This document shows, in pieces, positions 44,082 through 56,973 of a DNA stretch of 64,000 bases; positions within the stretch are counted from its first letter, which is position 1; each line of letters begins with the position of its first letter. This stretch comes from Arthrobotrys musiformis (Eukaryota > Ascomycota > Orbiliomycetes > Orbiliales > Orbiliaceae): positions 4,154,001 to 4,218,000 of the forward strand of contig JAVHJL010000001.1 in NCBI GenBank assembly GCA_036971715.1, written 5' to 3'. The notes beneath the pieces were generated by a model that saw only the letters and a list, made by a program, of their open reading frames with translations, had not been told where the DNA came from and made no database searches. The translations under genes and the position numbers were made by a program.

Positions 44082-47000
44082 TATACTCTGATGAAGATTG
44101 AGTTTTTCAATTGAGGTTTTCAATTTATTTTGCAATGGTCGCGGTTTATCGAATGGTTATATGTTATTGGGCTTGGGTCTCACGGAGTTTGGAGTTATAG
44201 CCTCTAGTCTGCTCGAGACTGGGACGGACAATAGTACATTAATATCGACATCATGTCAATTATATCCTTCTATTTTTTAAAACTCGTTAACTCGGGGCGG
44301 CCTATTTTGAGTTATGTACATGAGGGTGCGAAAAGGGAGTGCGGATTGGTATTATATTGATAGCTGCTAATAGCTAATAAAACATCACGCTTTCTAAAAG
44401 TAATACACGCATAGCGGGTTGCTAGATAAAACATACATACAAAAGCGTATACCCGGACCACCGAGACGTCTAGACTGGCATCCGAGGATCCGGCCCGGAT
44501 TCGAATATATATATATATATATATTGGGTTCTCAATCCTATCTGTTACCCCGTCATATGACATTATTCGTCTAGTACGAAGACGGGTGCCGAGTTTTTAA
44601 GTATATCATATGATCGGGAATGCGTGACCAGTATGTGATCTTGTATTAATTTTATAATCCGAATTGATACCTATATAAATATATATTAATATCTGCATTC
44701 GGATAGCTAGCTATAATGTCGTCAAGTTGTTAACTCCACCGATATTATTGAATGACGTCGACATATTCCCCGAGAGAAAAAGACGACCTCTCAAGCCCGT
44801 CGATTCTCTCATCAGTCGGTCCATCCCAGGCAACAGCTCGATGTATGCCAATTGTGTAGTATGACATTCGTGATACTAGCCAACTCATAGGCTAAACTGG
44901 CAGTCGAAGGCGGTGTGTTGCAAGGTGACACAGGCTGCTGATCTTGCCTGCCGGATGGGCGTCACCTAAAAATGTGAACGGTCAAACGGCGTGCTGAATC
45001 GGCTCTAGCTCTGCCTGTCTGGCACCAGCATACCTCGAACTTCCTTCAAGATCCATCCTGGCGCTCTGATACACAAAAACGTCAGTTGCAACTGCCACAG
45101 CTTCTCTTTGGTACGAACTAAGCCTTCCGCTGAATCACCATCTTGATCAAGACGTAGTCGAGCTAACGTATCTAGATACAGTTCTTATCTTGAACCGCCA
45201 AGCGAAAGAGCCTCACCGGAGCCAAGTGTCAAAACCCAGATTTGCTCATCATTGGCCCTGCATGTCAGCCGCTCCTGAACTAATGGTGCGTTTTGTCAAT
45301 TCGAGACATGCATGAGGAAATTTGGACCCATGCAGGGTTGACTGCAACCACAAGCACATCAGCAGCCCAGTCCGGACTTTGGCGCCTCTGGAGAGCCTTA
45401 TGACAATGCTTCGGCTGCAAATTTAGTAACCTAGATCCCCTTCAAATTTCCTTTCGGCCCTGTCCGGATTGCGGGCTCTTGGTTTGTGGTTACACCAAAC
45501 TCTTTTTTTTGGTGATGTTGTCATCGTCGCCAGCATCGCGATGTCACATTAATCGATCAAAGATATCGATACGGAAAGCCAGCGCTTGAGGGGGGTTGCC
45601 CCTCTGGGAGCTTGGGAGCTGCGTGATAAGGCCTTGCTGCATTGGATACCTTGGCTTCACTGAAGCCAGTCCACTCAATGATGTTCTCCTATCAAGATAG
45701 TAGAGACACCCCCTTATTCCGTGACCTGGAATGATCTTTATCACCACGTTGTGAAGGGTATTGGATGGATAGCGGCAGAAGACAGGAGAATCCGGATAGT
45801 CATGACCCGATGCACGTCGTTTTTGGAGGGGAGCCCCTCCTTCATTGTCTCTGCATGCATCAATGCACGGCTTAGCAATTGGGAACGACGTGCGATCCCA
45901 GCGCTGCACTGTCCACGACTTCGTCTGATTTAAAAGTCCGGCTAAGCACCCGAAACGCGTATCCTCTCTGTTGGACCGGATTCCTTAATCTCTTTCTCTC
46001 ATTATTGTTTGATTTGTTTTCGGAGGTTCTACAGTCGTTTCAGCAGTGATTCAAGCATCAATCCTGAAGTAACATCACATATTTAATACCGTCGCTGTGT
46101 CGACCGAAATCCAGGCCGTTGGAACGCCTTCTTGTACTCCCTCGAGACAACGGAACAGACGGATAGACGCATTCCGGGGCAAGCTTTTCTAACCCTAGCA
46201 CCTGTCGACAAAATTCCGCCCCACTCATCCAGCTCATCCATCAATTTCGCGTACCGGTGGGGGGGTGAATTTTATTTTCCCGTCACCCATTCAGAAGGTC
46301 GCTGAAGAAAAGTGAGCCGATCCGAGGCATTGCATGACCTAAACAGTCCGACGGGGACTCGATCTCGATCATTGATTTCAAATTTTTTTGCTGTTTACCA
46401 GGTGAAGAAACTTCTTTTTTGCCCAGGATCCGTTTTGGCTGTTGCAAGGAACTTTAAAAACTTTGTTCCCAATACTGCAATTTCGCAGGGCATCTCAACA
46501 TCGCCCTTGTGGAAGTGAGTGGCACCCAAGTCGCGGGCACTCAATCTCTAACGAACGATAACTAGCCCAGATGCCCACCCAAAGCCACGTCTCCGAATTG
46601 TCGTGCGAATAGGCATCCTGCTTGTGTGGGTAACTGAAGCTAGTTGACCAGTGCTTCCCTGCAGTCAGCCTCAGCAGCAAATAGAAACAAAGAAATACGG
46701 CTAACACCTGGACTAGAAAAGAAACGGAAGCCTGCATTTGCATGCCCTCTTCTGCTGCTATTCTTACCCTTCCTGATCAACCCCAGTTGCAGCTGCTCCC
46801 ATTCACGTTTATCCTCTGCTTGTCTGTCATTCGTTTTCGACGTTTCAGCCCCGACTTCTTCTCTCAGCCGTTTATTGAGAGTGAGCGCCTGATAATCAAA
46901 TACCCACTTCATTCTTTCGCTTGACGCTTGAAGGGATACAATATTCCGTTTGGGGAACTCTCTCCGCATGAACAATATCATTCTCGAAGCATTCCTCAGA

Positions 47001-47488
47001 TTTCTCACTGGCATTTCTAAGCGTTATTCTTGTTGTTTTCGACTGCCCGCAATAAGTTTTCCTTGTGTTTCTCCCGTCGCAGCGCCAATCTTATCTTCTC
47101 CTCAGCGTCATCGGGCTATGACATCCGACCTTTGAACGAATCCCCCTAATCCTCGTCTTTGTGAGCCTCCGGATCCTTTTTATCCACATTCGTACGGCAA
47201 GGCCGTCAATTTTTCAACGGCGAATCCCAGGGATTATTGGGTATTAGTCGTTGCTCATTTGAAGGAGTAATCCCACACGCATACGGCAGATATATTCGAC
47301 AAGATGAAGCAGTAGCCGAAGTTACTTAACCAGAACCACCTAAAACGATACAAGACAAACCGTCGGCCTGCCCCAACTTACAAGCGCGAGCCCCAAAATA
47401 ATACATCCCGAAGGGATCAGATCCCCTTTCCTTTCAAGTGCTAGCTTGCCCCCCAGCTCTCATCGAGTATTTGAGTTGTGGTGCAGCC
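44082..47488. other. 3.4-kb gene-free stretch upstream of the DUF1765 gene
   Basis: AT-rich with an (AT)n run at 44506-44523 on the left. Mixed composition at 44900-45950 has short chance frames on both strands and possibly old repeat remnants. Sequence before 47489 is pyrimidine/CA-rich like a leader. No protein recognised. Confidence 0.5.
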
Positions 47489-50400
47489 ATGGCAGCCCTC
47501 ACTCTGGAAGCTTTACCCAAAAATGTTGTTGTAGCTGATTCTGTTGGCAAAGCACGACCGACAAGTTTTCTTTTCCGCTCAGCTTCTGAGCCTCATCTCA
47601 ACTACATGTTTTCTAAGTATGATCATCTTAATGGGAGAGATTCTCTAGAATTTTCTCCCTCCTCATCCAGGTCTCCGTCGCCAAATGGGAAAGATGAATC
47701 AATTTTTAGCAACCCTGAAGACGACAACTCTTCCACCTCGACCAACGGATCCAACACCCCCAAACGCCCTGCACCGGTCTTAGAACGTCGCCATACTGTC
47801 CAGAGATCCCCTGAACAATTGTCTTCGAGTTCTTCTAGCTTACGGTCTTTAAAATCAAAGAAACGCCCGCCAAGTGTCGCTTTTATGAAGGCGCCTGCCT
47901 CTGAGGGGCAGGTTGTAACCTTGTCTTCTCAACGGTCTAACTCTTCTCTCGCGCTGTCATCTTTGGGCAATACCAGCCCAAAGAAAGACGAGCTTTGGAT
48001 TGGGTTCAAGACTTTGGAAAGCGATTACTCCAGGTATGCATGCAATGTATATATCCTCCGGGAGAACCCAATTTGCTGACAGATGGTTAGGTTTAACTGT
48101 AAATCAATCCTTCAGCGAACCCATGTCCTCCGGAGCTCGCTTATCCCCTTTTTACGCAAGTTCGAGAGCTCAACTTCGACGGTTCCAATTGACATTCATG
48201 AGCTTGATCGGAGGATACGAACATTGAATAAATGGTGGACTCTACTTTTAGCGTCGCTTCGCGCAAACGGCGCCAATATGATTCCAATCCAAGACAAGTC
48301 AACCTACCTGGAGGGCGTTATCGGAATCGTGTCCCGACCAGAATGGAGATGTGCACCCTCATCTCTTGCACCGCTTTCGACAAGAAATCCAAGCCCCTCT
48401 AACTCATGTTCGTCCCTTTCTTCCGCCTCATCGACAATATCGTATGAAAAGTCGCTGCAACACGATATGAAAGTAATGTATACAACATCTCTACTCGACA
48501 CCCTTGCCTATACGCTTGAAGGAATGTCCGAGCAGCAGTGTGGTGGGCTTGTGCATTTTGCCGGAAAAGTCATTGCATATTCATTCTTCTTTGTCAACGG
48601 TGTTAGCGAAATGCTTATCGGTTTACTTGGATTGAAGGCCCCACAATTGCGTAAGGTTTTGAATGAATATGGCATCGGGCGTGGCATGGATCTTCAGGCT
48701 GTGGCTGAAGGCGTTATTGGCGAATTCCCACAGTCTGTTCACTCCGTCGGGTTTACGACCATGGGTGCAGCTTTACCACGATTGAAGAAACCTGGTAGCT
48801 ATATGGTGGCAACAAGTAATATCGACTGGAAAGGCCCCTGGATATCCCGATGGACTGGTCGAGAGACTGATATGTTCTTCGTATTCACCAAACACTATCA
48901 TCTTTTACTTGCGGAATACTTGCCCGTCGGGATTTCTGCTACGGCTAGACTTTGTGCTCCTGGCTTTTTGTTCATTCAAGCTCATTTGCTTTCGCTTTTG
49001 GAAACTGCCATTCACCGTGGGCCACCTCATCTCTCGCAATCGGACAACAGCCAGGCTAATGTTACTTTTGAAGACATTGTTGGTGCTCAGATTGCGAACG
49101 GGAATGGGAACGTCATGCCACAGGCGCCGTCTAAAACTATGTACCGCCCTTTGATGGACCAGAGGATTTTCTCACTTTTGAAGGATATTACAATCGACAG
49201 AAACTTCAACGACGCCATGCGGGACGTCTTTGCGACCGCTTTTGCCAACCTTCTCAAATCATTGGCAAAGAACACAAAAATCATCGAACATTCTGCGTGT
49301 GTTTCGCTTTGCGACCTTTTAGAGGAAGGTATACCGGCTTTATATCAATTCGAACAACAATCCGAAACTGGTGCTAAATATATCGACTGGCCGTTCTGGA
49401 TTGACGTTTCGAGGCAAATGATGAAGAACGAGAATAGCATGACCGAACTCCGACTCTTTTCTTTCATTTATGTCATCTGGGATTTGATAGCGGAGGATTC
49501 TGAACGGAAAAAGTCGATTTGTGTGGAGTGGATTCTTTCCGACGACATGTGGAACCGGTTTTTCAGTCACTGGTGCCCGATGGTCCGAGCGTTTTATATG
49601 AGACTTCTGTGCTGGAGAGTTGGGAGACTTTCAGGTCAAGGATCGAATGGCGAGGCCAGTCTTACGCCTGATGGTGTCGAAATCTCAACAACTTCTTGTG
49701 ACAGCGAAATTTTCGAAGCACTTTTGATGCGACTTCACGAATCCCACGCGGCATTCATGTTTCTACGTGATGAGTCGGATCGGAATTCGACCGTAAGGCC
49801 ATCGATAGTGCCATGCCCGCCTGCGCCGAATCGGAAACTCGCTATCATCCGTGTCGAATCCCAACCCGGATTTGGACGGCCATTTTCGTTAGACAAGATG
49901 ATGCCCGCGCAGGCGGAACAGCCAAAGCCAGCACCAGCGCCAGCCAAGCCCGCTCAGACGCAGACGTCAAATGGAGAATCAAATGGCGGGTCTGCCATCA
50001 AGAGGCGGTGGTCGCTTCTCAGGAATTTCCTAGGCGCAGCAGAAGCCCTGAAGCCCGACCCGTCTCCAACTCCACAACCGAAAGTTACGCCAGTTACTCC
50101 TCAGCCAGCGTCGAAGGCTACAAATTCAGGCTACGTACCGCCACGAACCTCGTCCGGAAAGGACACTTGGCAGGGCGCCAAACTCCCATACGGTGCGGCA
50201 TTCGCCAATAGGACTAGAATGCAGTTCAAATTCGTCTTGGAGTTTACCGACCGCCCACCGCACGCTAGGAAAGGAAAAGGCAACAACCCTCCGAGGCTCC
50301 CTCGTCTGACACAGGATTGGTTTGAATCCACAAGTGAGAACAAGGAGCTTCCCCCAGTCGGCCCTCTCGCTCGCCTACCTGGTGGAGCAACGCCCCAGAA

Positions 50401-50551
50401 TTGGAAATACTTCGGCAGGGCATTGTCAGAGTGGACACTCGTCGTCGACGAAATCGATAATTTCGTGGAGCGGAGGAAGAACGAGGGTATCAGGGACGTC
50501 CGGGACTCGGAAATCCCCATTTTATCTGTGGATTCTCTCAGAAAAGGGTAA
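47489..50551 (+). CDS. DUF1765-family protein
   Basis: Exons 47489-48033 and 48091-50551 (57-bp intron, phase 2) give 1001 aa. The start GCCATGG has good context; the frame is open further upstream but has no ATG. The N-terminal 180 residues are Ser-rich and probably disordered. The central region (WWTLLLASLRANGANMIP, LLDTLAYTLEGMSEQQCGGL, GKVIAYSFFFVNGV, then FVFTKHYHLLLAEYLP) is that of fungal DUF1765 proteins, whose function is not established. A Pro-rich linker is followed by a C-terminal block with KYFGRALSEWTLVVDE. Hydrophobic segments suggest membrane association, but I see no clear-cut transmembrane helix set. Confidence 0.8.
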
Positions 50552-51104
50552 ACGGAGTATATCAAGGCAGGAGTAAATTTTTTATCATCAAGCGGCAGAT
50601 TATCGAAGGAGGCTAAAATAAATACACCACATTTCTTTTTCGTTTGTTAAGGCGTTTTTAGGAGCTTATTTTGCAGTTGGCTTGTTCAGGGAAGCACCTT
50701 CTCTTTTACGATAATAAGGTTTCTATTTCGTACATATCTCAGACTCACGCGCTTGCGATTGGTCTATTTTTCTTCTTCTTCTCTCATCCATTTGTATATT
50801 TTTTTGGCACCAAGCGAAAAGCATGCCTGGCTTTGGAATAAATTGAATAATAGAACCTAATGGTATCCCTCGGGGTTAGTGAAATACACTCTGGATCAGA
50901 TAATACCAAACTTTCTAGGCTTTCCAAATTATTCTCGGTTTCAAGTAAAGGTGCCTTCCAGAATAAAGTGATATTGAGCTAGGAAGAATAGATTATGAAC
51001 TCCACTATAATCCCCCAAAAGACTACATAAAGCGCCCTTCCACGCTACCCATATTCCATTACTCTGCATCGCTCGCCAAATCCATGATGATACCTCCTAT
51101 CTTA
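50552..51104. other. Convergent 3' regions of the DUF1765 and DAP1 genes
   Basis: T-rich on the plus side. No gene seen. Confidence 0.6.
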
Positions 51105-51729
51105 CTACTTCTCCTTGGCCCCGCCTTCCTCCCCTTCATTAACTAGGTCCCCAACAACCAAATACTTCCCCACAAACTGGTCAAACCACCCTTGCAAAGT
51201 CTCCCTCTCATCGGCTGCCAAATCTTCCAAAGTATCCAACTTTTGATCCAACGGCGTCAACAAACTCTGGTCCAAAACCCCCTTAGCCAACCCTCTGCTC
51301 GCATCCCTACCCGCGAACAAGCTATAGGACGCACCAGGGCCGTAAAACATGGGTTTAGAGGAAACGTCGAACACCTTCCCCTTCAACGCGAGAAGAATGC
51401 GGGGGTCATCTGTGCCGTTGTATTTGACGAGGGTACGCGGCGTGAAAGTCGTGTACACTATCGGCTCCGGAGCGGCAATTGTGGGGATAGGAGAGGGCTT
51501 GAAGCGCATATAGATGAGGTATGCAGCCAGGGAGAAAAGGATGAGGTTTAGAGGAGTTACGAGGGGTACACTGTACCGAAATATCGGTATCGTTAGCTTT
51601 GTTTAAAAAAAATATATCTCCGTTGTGGGAGTTTTTTATCCGTTGAGCTTACGCCTCTGTGATAGCCGGAGGTTGGGCTTCCATGATTTTGGTGGTCTCG
51701 ACGATGATGGGACGGATCGGGTCTGCCAT
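51105..51729 (-). CDS. dap1: DAP1-like membrane-associated progesterone receptor (cytochrome b5-like haem protein)
   Basis: Exons 51729-51653 and 51570-51105 (82-bp intron, phase 2) give 180 aa. A short N-terminus precedes one membrane helix (VTPLNLILFSLAAYLIYM, about 30-47), then the MAPR cytochrome b5-like fold. The fold contains FTPRTLVKYNG, ILLALKGKVFDVSS, and FYGPGASYSLFAGRDASRGL, the family hallmark with the haem-ligand Tyr in ASY. It ends with LQGWFDQFVGKYLVVGDLV. DAP1 binds haem and supports cytochrome P450 activity in ergosterol synthesis at the ER. A TATAAAA box lies about 105 bp upstream. Confidence 0.93.
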
Positions 51730-53682
51730 TTTGGAAGGTTAGTTTTTGGGGAGTTTAGGACCGGTTGATGGATTTGAGAGAAAGGGTTTTGGGGTACCTG
51801 AAATGCTGGGGCGCCGGATATGGGGATTACTTTTTTTATATGGAGCAGCTGGTGAGCTTGTGGTTTTAGCGTGGAGTGAGAGAGCCGAATGATGTAACCA
51901 GCCGATCTCGCCTTAATATTCGCCAACATCCATCCGTGACATCCGCAACACAGAAAATGCAACAAGGCTGCGATATTTAGGGTTGACCTCAAAAGAGGTG
52001 TGGAAGGTACCAGAAGAAATGGATCCGAAAGGGGTCAGATTGGAAAGTTTGCCGAGGCTGACGTTGGAAAATTCGTGCTGGGTGTGTAAGTAATTGAGAG
52101 GACCGTTCTCGAACCAGCCCCCCAAAATTGAAGCGAAGTATCTGCAGTAAATCGAATCTGAACCAGAGTTGGTGTATGCACATGGCCCTCACACTTTCCC
52201 CCGGCCAAGGTCACGAGCCGCGGCCTTGCGAAATCATGTTTTGGCCTAATCCTTATTTCGGTTGCAGCCAATTTAGCAGCCTTTAAAACCCGTACCGTTA
52301 GGCAATGCATGATTGAACAGCTGTGAATTCGCGTTCGCAATCAAATCTGTCCATGGATCCAGTAATGACGAATGAGAAAAGAGGCGACCTATTTGAGCAG
52401 CTGAGCCGCTCGATTTCGGCTATATTTCCTGCTGGTATATATCGATACCCACATTCAATTTATTTAATTTGTCTTCGAAGTTACATGGCACTCTTAAACC
52501 TCGTGCGAATATGTAGATGGATAAGTCATGTTCACGAATTCGTAAGGCCTGGCGAGCCTGGTACCTGGGTATAATACCAGCCCAGGCTACACGATGAAAA
52601 TTTTTTGATGCAGGCCCTGTGCGCTGTGGAGCGGTTCCATGTATAAGGGTCGTCATGTCGGCCGAAGGGTGGGAAATAGAGAATGCCTACTGCCTGCCGT
52701 CTGCGCAACTTGCTTCCTGAGGGAAACAGCTGCAAGTCTACTCTGCAGTAGCTATAGATTGAATATTTTAGGTTAACCAGACGGGTTCAGCCGCGCGTGG
52801 ACGAACACGAGGTATCGATTCTGGGCGACAAGGGGTGCAGGGCCCGGGACACTATCCGTGCATTTCCCTTCCCACCTACCGAAATATACTAGTAGGAAGC
52901 TGTGCGAAACCTACCTTCGCTTCCATTTTGCCAAGGCGAAACATACTTTCGCCGTGTTGCATAAGTCTAAGCGTGAGGTTCAAAAACAGTCTCGCCAGGC
53001 TCGTTACGAGACTCTGTTGTTGATGTTTTGACAGCTTGTAACCCTTGTCATAGAAGTATATCAAGCAGTGATTGGATCATTCCTTGTATCCGGTCTCCGT
53101 GTTGCATGTTGCATCTAGATCTGGGCAAGTAAGGCTAGTGGGCGAAGCTATCGATATATCAGCGCGAGTTGTGGAAAACAGGGGGGCAGACGTACATAGT
53201 AAATTTAACAATCAAGACTGGTCTCGCGGTGTACGAAGTTCAATCAAGACTACTTACGTACATACATATATGGGTTTCATTGGAATCCGATGGGTCACTG
53301 CTACGCAGATCCAAAAATATAAAAGATGGGCAGGTAGGACGTTCTCCTCCAAAGTTTTAGAGACCGCAGGCTCCATACCTCCCCTGAATCTATCCATTCA
53401 CGCTTTCGAAGCACTTTTTAATTGGGTGATCCATAGCAATCAACAACTATACTCCAAAATACAGTCGGCTTGGCTCCACATCTAGATCTTTGTCTTGTAC
53501 CCAGACCTTCTAGATCTACAGAATCTGAGAACTAGATATATACAGAGTCCTGACCGAATCGCATCGACAGCCTCCACGCCCTTCAACTCTGCAAATTACC
53601 AACTATCCTTGTAACTCTACGTCACCCAAGCGTTTTTAATATTGGCCGTTTCAAAGCTCTGAAAGGATTTACATCCGTAAAC
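51730..53682. other. Intergenic
   Basis: Contains a DAP1 TATAAAA box near 51834-51840 (minus), GC-richer patches at 52180-52260, a GTCTCGTAACGAG-type palindrome near 52990-53012 and a dispersed motif at 53491-53507. No gene recognised. Confidence 0.5.
53491..53507 (+). repeat. Dispersed motif TGTCTTGTACCCAGACC
   Basis: GTCTTGTACCCAGACC is identical to 20594-20609. It lies about 180 bp upstream of the Zn2Cys6 gene. Confidence 0.5.
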
Positions 53683-56250
53683 ATGGGGAAAGTTGCAAAA
53701 TGTTATTATTGCAGAAAAGACAAAAAGAAGGTGCGTACCATACAAATTCGTATCAAACTATCACTCTTGTCTCGTCCCCAGACCACCAGGGTGCTATTAC
53801 TCTTGATTCCGATATTATATAAGTACTTTTACAAACTGTTCCCCAAGCTTGCAAGCTCAGATTTACAATTACTTTAATCCACAAAAGGATTACGTCTACA
53901 AAACAATATATTAATACAGGCGGGTTCTTGGCCACTGACAGAAGATGTTGTATATATTTATATATAGTGCACTTGGTCTCGTACACCGAGTTCCCCGACG
54001 CCCCAATCAGCAACTTCGATACCGGAGAGGTGCGATTGGTGTATCAAGTTCCGTTTCCCATGTTCAAAACGGAGCTTTGCCAACGAGGCCATGGCACAAA
54101 ATGATTTCACAAACGTTCCAGCCCCGAGGTTAGACTTCAGACCCACATTAGAAATGTAAGTGCAAATAAATGCTATAGCAGATACGAAGACTCGGGATAT
54201 GATTTATTTCGAAGCTTCTATGCTTGCTAAAGATGCATGCGCGTAGACTTCATATCCAATCTTGTGGTACAACAGTGTGGAGAAGACTAATACATTGCCA
54301 TTTGAATTCAGTGTCCAGGATTTCGACTGCGTTCTCTACCTACTCGCTGGGATATTTGATTATGATGACCATCCCATGAACGTTACACCCATCTCAGATG
54401 TATCGCATGACCCAGAATCATACTCGTCCTCTTCATGGATTCCGGGGAGAGATCTACCGCGTTACCAAGCTCCCGATGATATCGATGATCTCCGTAAGAA
54501 TTTCGCAATTTTCAACCACGTTCGGATCTTTTGCAAAGAAAACCTCGAGATAGAACTAGAGAAGCTTCGGAAGGAAGCAAACTCTACAGTCGAGTATTTG
54601 ACTAGCAAAGGGAAATTCTATGAGGCTACAGCATTAGTCAACCTCATGATGGAATCTCCAAGTTCCTACACTACAAAGTCAATCGAGGCACGGATATCTG
54701 AGCGTGCGAGCATGGACCAGGCGCTCCCGTACTTTGGAGCCCTTGTAGAAAACGAAAAGAATTGTGGACGGCTTTTCTATTTTATCAAGTCTGCAACGAT
54801 ACCCTCAACCAAACAGTCTACGCCATATGAATTGACGTTCCAATACAGTGACATCAAAGACGCTCAATCAATGCTCCAGAAGTTGATAAACGAACGTCTC
54901 CTTGGAAGTCTTGCGCAAATTGAAGGCGCAATCGGAGAAAATACCTCAACAGTTTACCACAAAATCGACCCGCTGGAGCACCGCGCTTGCCTGTGGAAGG
55001 GAGGAAACGTACGACTGATTTCCGGATCCTGGTACTCTATGTTTGCAAGTGTGGCGTCGAAGAGGAATTTGCTTGGAGAAGCCAGTATTTATGTTGCTAA
55101 ACGGCATGCTATCCCTCTTTTAGAGGTAGGTGCCGCCGATCAATTAGGACTATATCTAGATTCCCTCCGCGACGTTTCAACCGATATTCGGGGAGGCGAT
55201 ATTATCGCAACATCAATACTCGCTGGCCATTGGGATGATACAGTTTCCGCAATTTTAAAATTTTGGGTAGCCGGGTGCCGATGGACGTGGACGATCGCAT
55301 TCTTTTCACCGAATGAAGTTCCGGGACTCAAAAGAATACAGAAGATGTCTTCGAGCCCCCCTCCAAATGATTGGGTATGCCTAAGTTTCCATCAGTTAGT
55401 AACCCTGATGGGTAAATTGGGCTTTATAGAGAGAGCGGAGGTTGTTGCACCTGCTCTTTTTCCCGACGTCTATTCCCATCACCCAAGGGACGATACTGAG
55501 ACTGAAGTCTACAGTCACCTCACGGGAAAAATTCCACTGCCCGCACTCAGCAAATGTCATATCGTTGCCCTGTCAGCACTTGCGGGGTATACCGATATCA
55601 CGAGACACTATCTAGAGAACGACCCAACTCTATATAAATCAGAATCGAGTCCCTATGATAGAAAACTTGTGGTATTGCTCCTAATAGCCTTCAAAATGGA
55701 TGATCAAGAACTCCTGCATCTGCTCAATGATTTTGCTCCCTTCAAAGCAGCATTGAGCAAAGAAAAGCGCATCACTCTATCCCGACAAACCGCTGAAATT
55801 GCGACTCCTGACCTATTCCAAATCTGGATGAATTTAGCGTGGACGAATTTGGACGGTTATATCTGGGAAGCGAATTCGAATTCGTACTACATGGACGGCG
55901 AGATGTATATGTCTTGGTCAGTCGATAACCAGCTGCAGAGGAGGAATGTACATGTACGTTGTGCCTTGTGGAGGGCAATCCTCGAATCCCTCTACGAACG
56001 ATATGAGGGTACGCAGGGTACCAACGACGAAAAATTACGGGGTGAAAAGGCGGGCTTCATGCAGGTTATATGGGTGATGGAGCAAAGCATGTACTTCGCA
56101 CGGTGTGTCTGCGAACGCTGTCAAGGACATTATCTGAAAGCTTATGGGGCCTTGTCTCGAGATCTCGTTCTCAGCCCGCCCGGGCGATATGGGGTCCTTT
56201 CGTTGGATTTTCCGACTGAAGCTGTTGATACCGATGTTAGGTATCGATAG
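53683..56250 (+). CDS. Zn2Cys6 zinc-cluster protein with unfamiliar C-terminus
   Basis: Exons 53683-53730, 53968-54155 and 54276-56250 give 736 aa. Exon 1 reads MGKVAKCYYCRKDKKK. Splicing to TATATAG adds Cys directly (CTWSRTPSS), and the second half is ERCDWCIKFRFPCSKR. The spacing is C-x2-C-x6-C-x20-C-x2-C-x6-C (Cys 7, 10, 17, 38, 41, 48), a fungal Zn2Cys6 cluster with a long loop and strongly basic first half, which binds DNA. Exon 3 encodes about 660 mainly helical residues without a fungal-transcription-factor motif that I recognise; it includes YHKIDPLEHRACLWKGGN and CERCQGHYLKAY. Intron 1 carries a GTCTCGTCCCCAGACC dispersed motif. A transcription-factor role is inferred from the zinc cluster alone. 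Confidence 0.8.
53769..53793 (+). repeat. Dispersed motif GTCTCGTCCCCAGACC in intron 1 of the Zn2Cys6 gene
   Basis: GTCTCGTCCCCAGACCACCA and then GGGTG closely parallels the minus-strand element at 17576-17609. Confidence 0.5.
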
Positions 56251-56973
56251 CTTGACAGAGAGCGGATCGGTCCCCCAGTATCAACATACTGGTATTTAGT
56301 GTGGATCAGTTTCAAGCCCCCAATTGCGACAGGGCTCACGCGTGGTTATGATTATGAGGATGGATTGGTATGGTTGCAACGGGGTTCACAGGTGGGTATC
56401 TTGTTGGATATATAGAGGTTACACAGGTATCTTGTACTACAATGAACGTCAGAATTATAATTAATGGTCATGTATGCACGTATGCTAATAAAATTGAGTA
56501 TATTCATTTCTCCTGAACTCCGTTTTTCTTGCGATAATGACATGTAAGAAAGAGCCAAAATATGTTCAACAAAACCCCGAATGAACCGATGAAGGAAAAA
56601 ATATGACAAAGGAAAGACCCAAATGCAGACGGACACGCTAGTAAGTTGCTGGAATCAGATAGGAAAAAGCAGAACGCCAACTTAAAATTGATGAATACGA
56701 CCGATAATAAACCTCCTCGGATAAAATATGTACTCAAATGAGTAAGGGAACAAAACAACGAAGCCCTCCAGACTTGGGACGACGTTTGTGTTGGATTTGT
56801 AGAACAGCGGAAGCTGAAACTCGCTGATGAAATGTGGAAGGATCCGAATAAAGAAGAGGCTAAGTAATTGTTGCCGGTGGATCGGAATAAAAGAGATACC
56901 GGGGACTAATCATTAAAAGATAAACCGGCTCGGAATGGGCCGCTGATAAAACCGGAAAATGTGGGAATTTCGC
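56251..56973. other. Convergent 3' regions
   Basis: Between the stops of the Zn2Cys6 gene and the 401-aa gene. No coding signal. Confidence 0.6.

Noticed and set aside
45544..45909. Minus-strand 121-aa frame
   Set aside because: No conserved motif, no splice partners and mixed composition; looks like chance.
53072..53485. Plus-strand 137-aa frame before the Zn2Cys6 gene
   Set aside because: Lacks a convincing start and has no recognisable motif; overlaps sequence rich in repeats.
53940..53965. ATG near 53945 as a start for the zinc-cluster exon
   Set aside because: Its frame does not encode the cysteines; exon 1 at 53683 with a TATATAG acceptor does.
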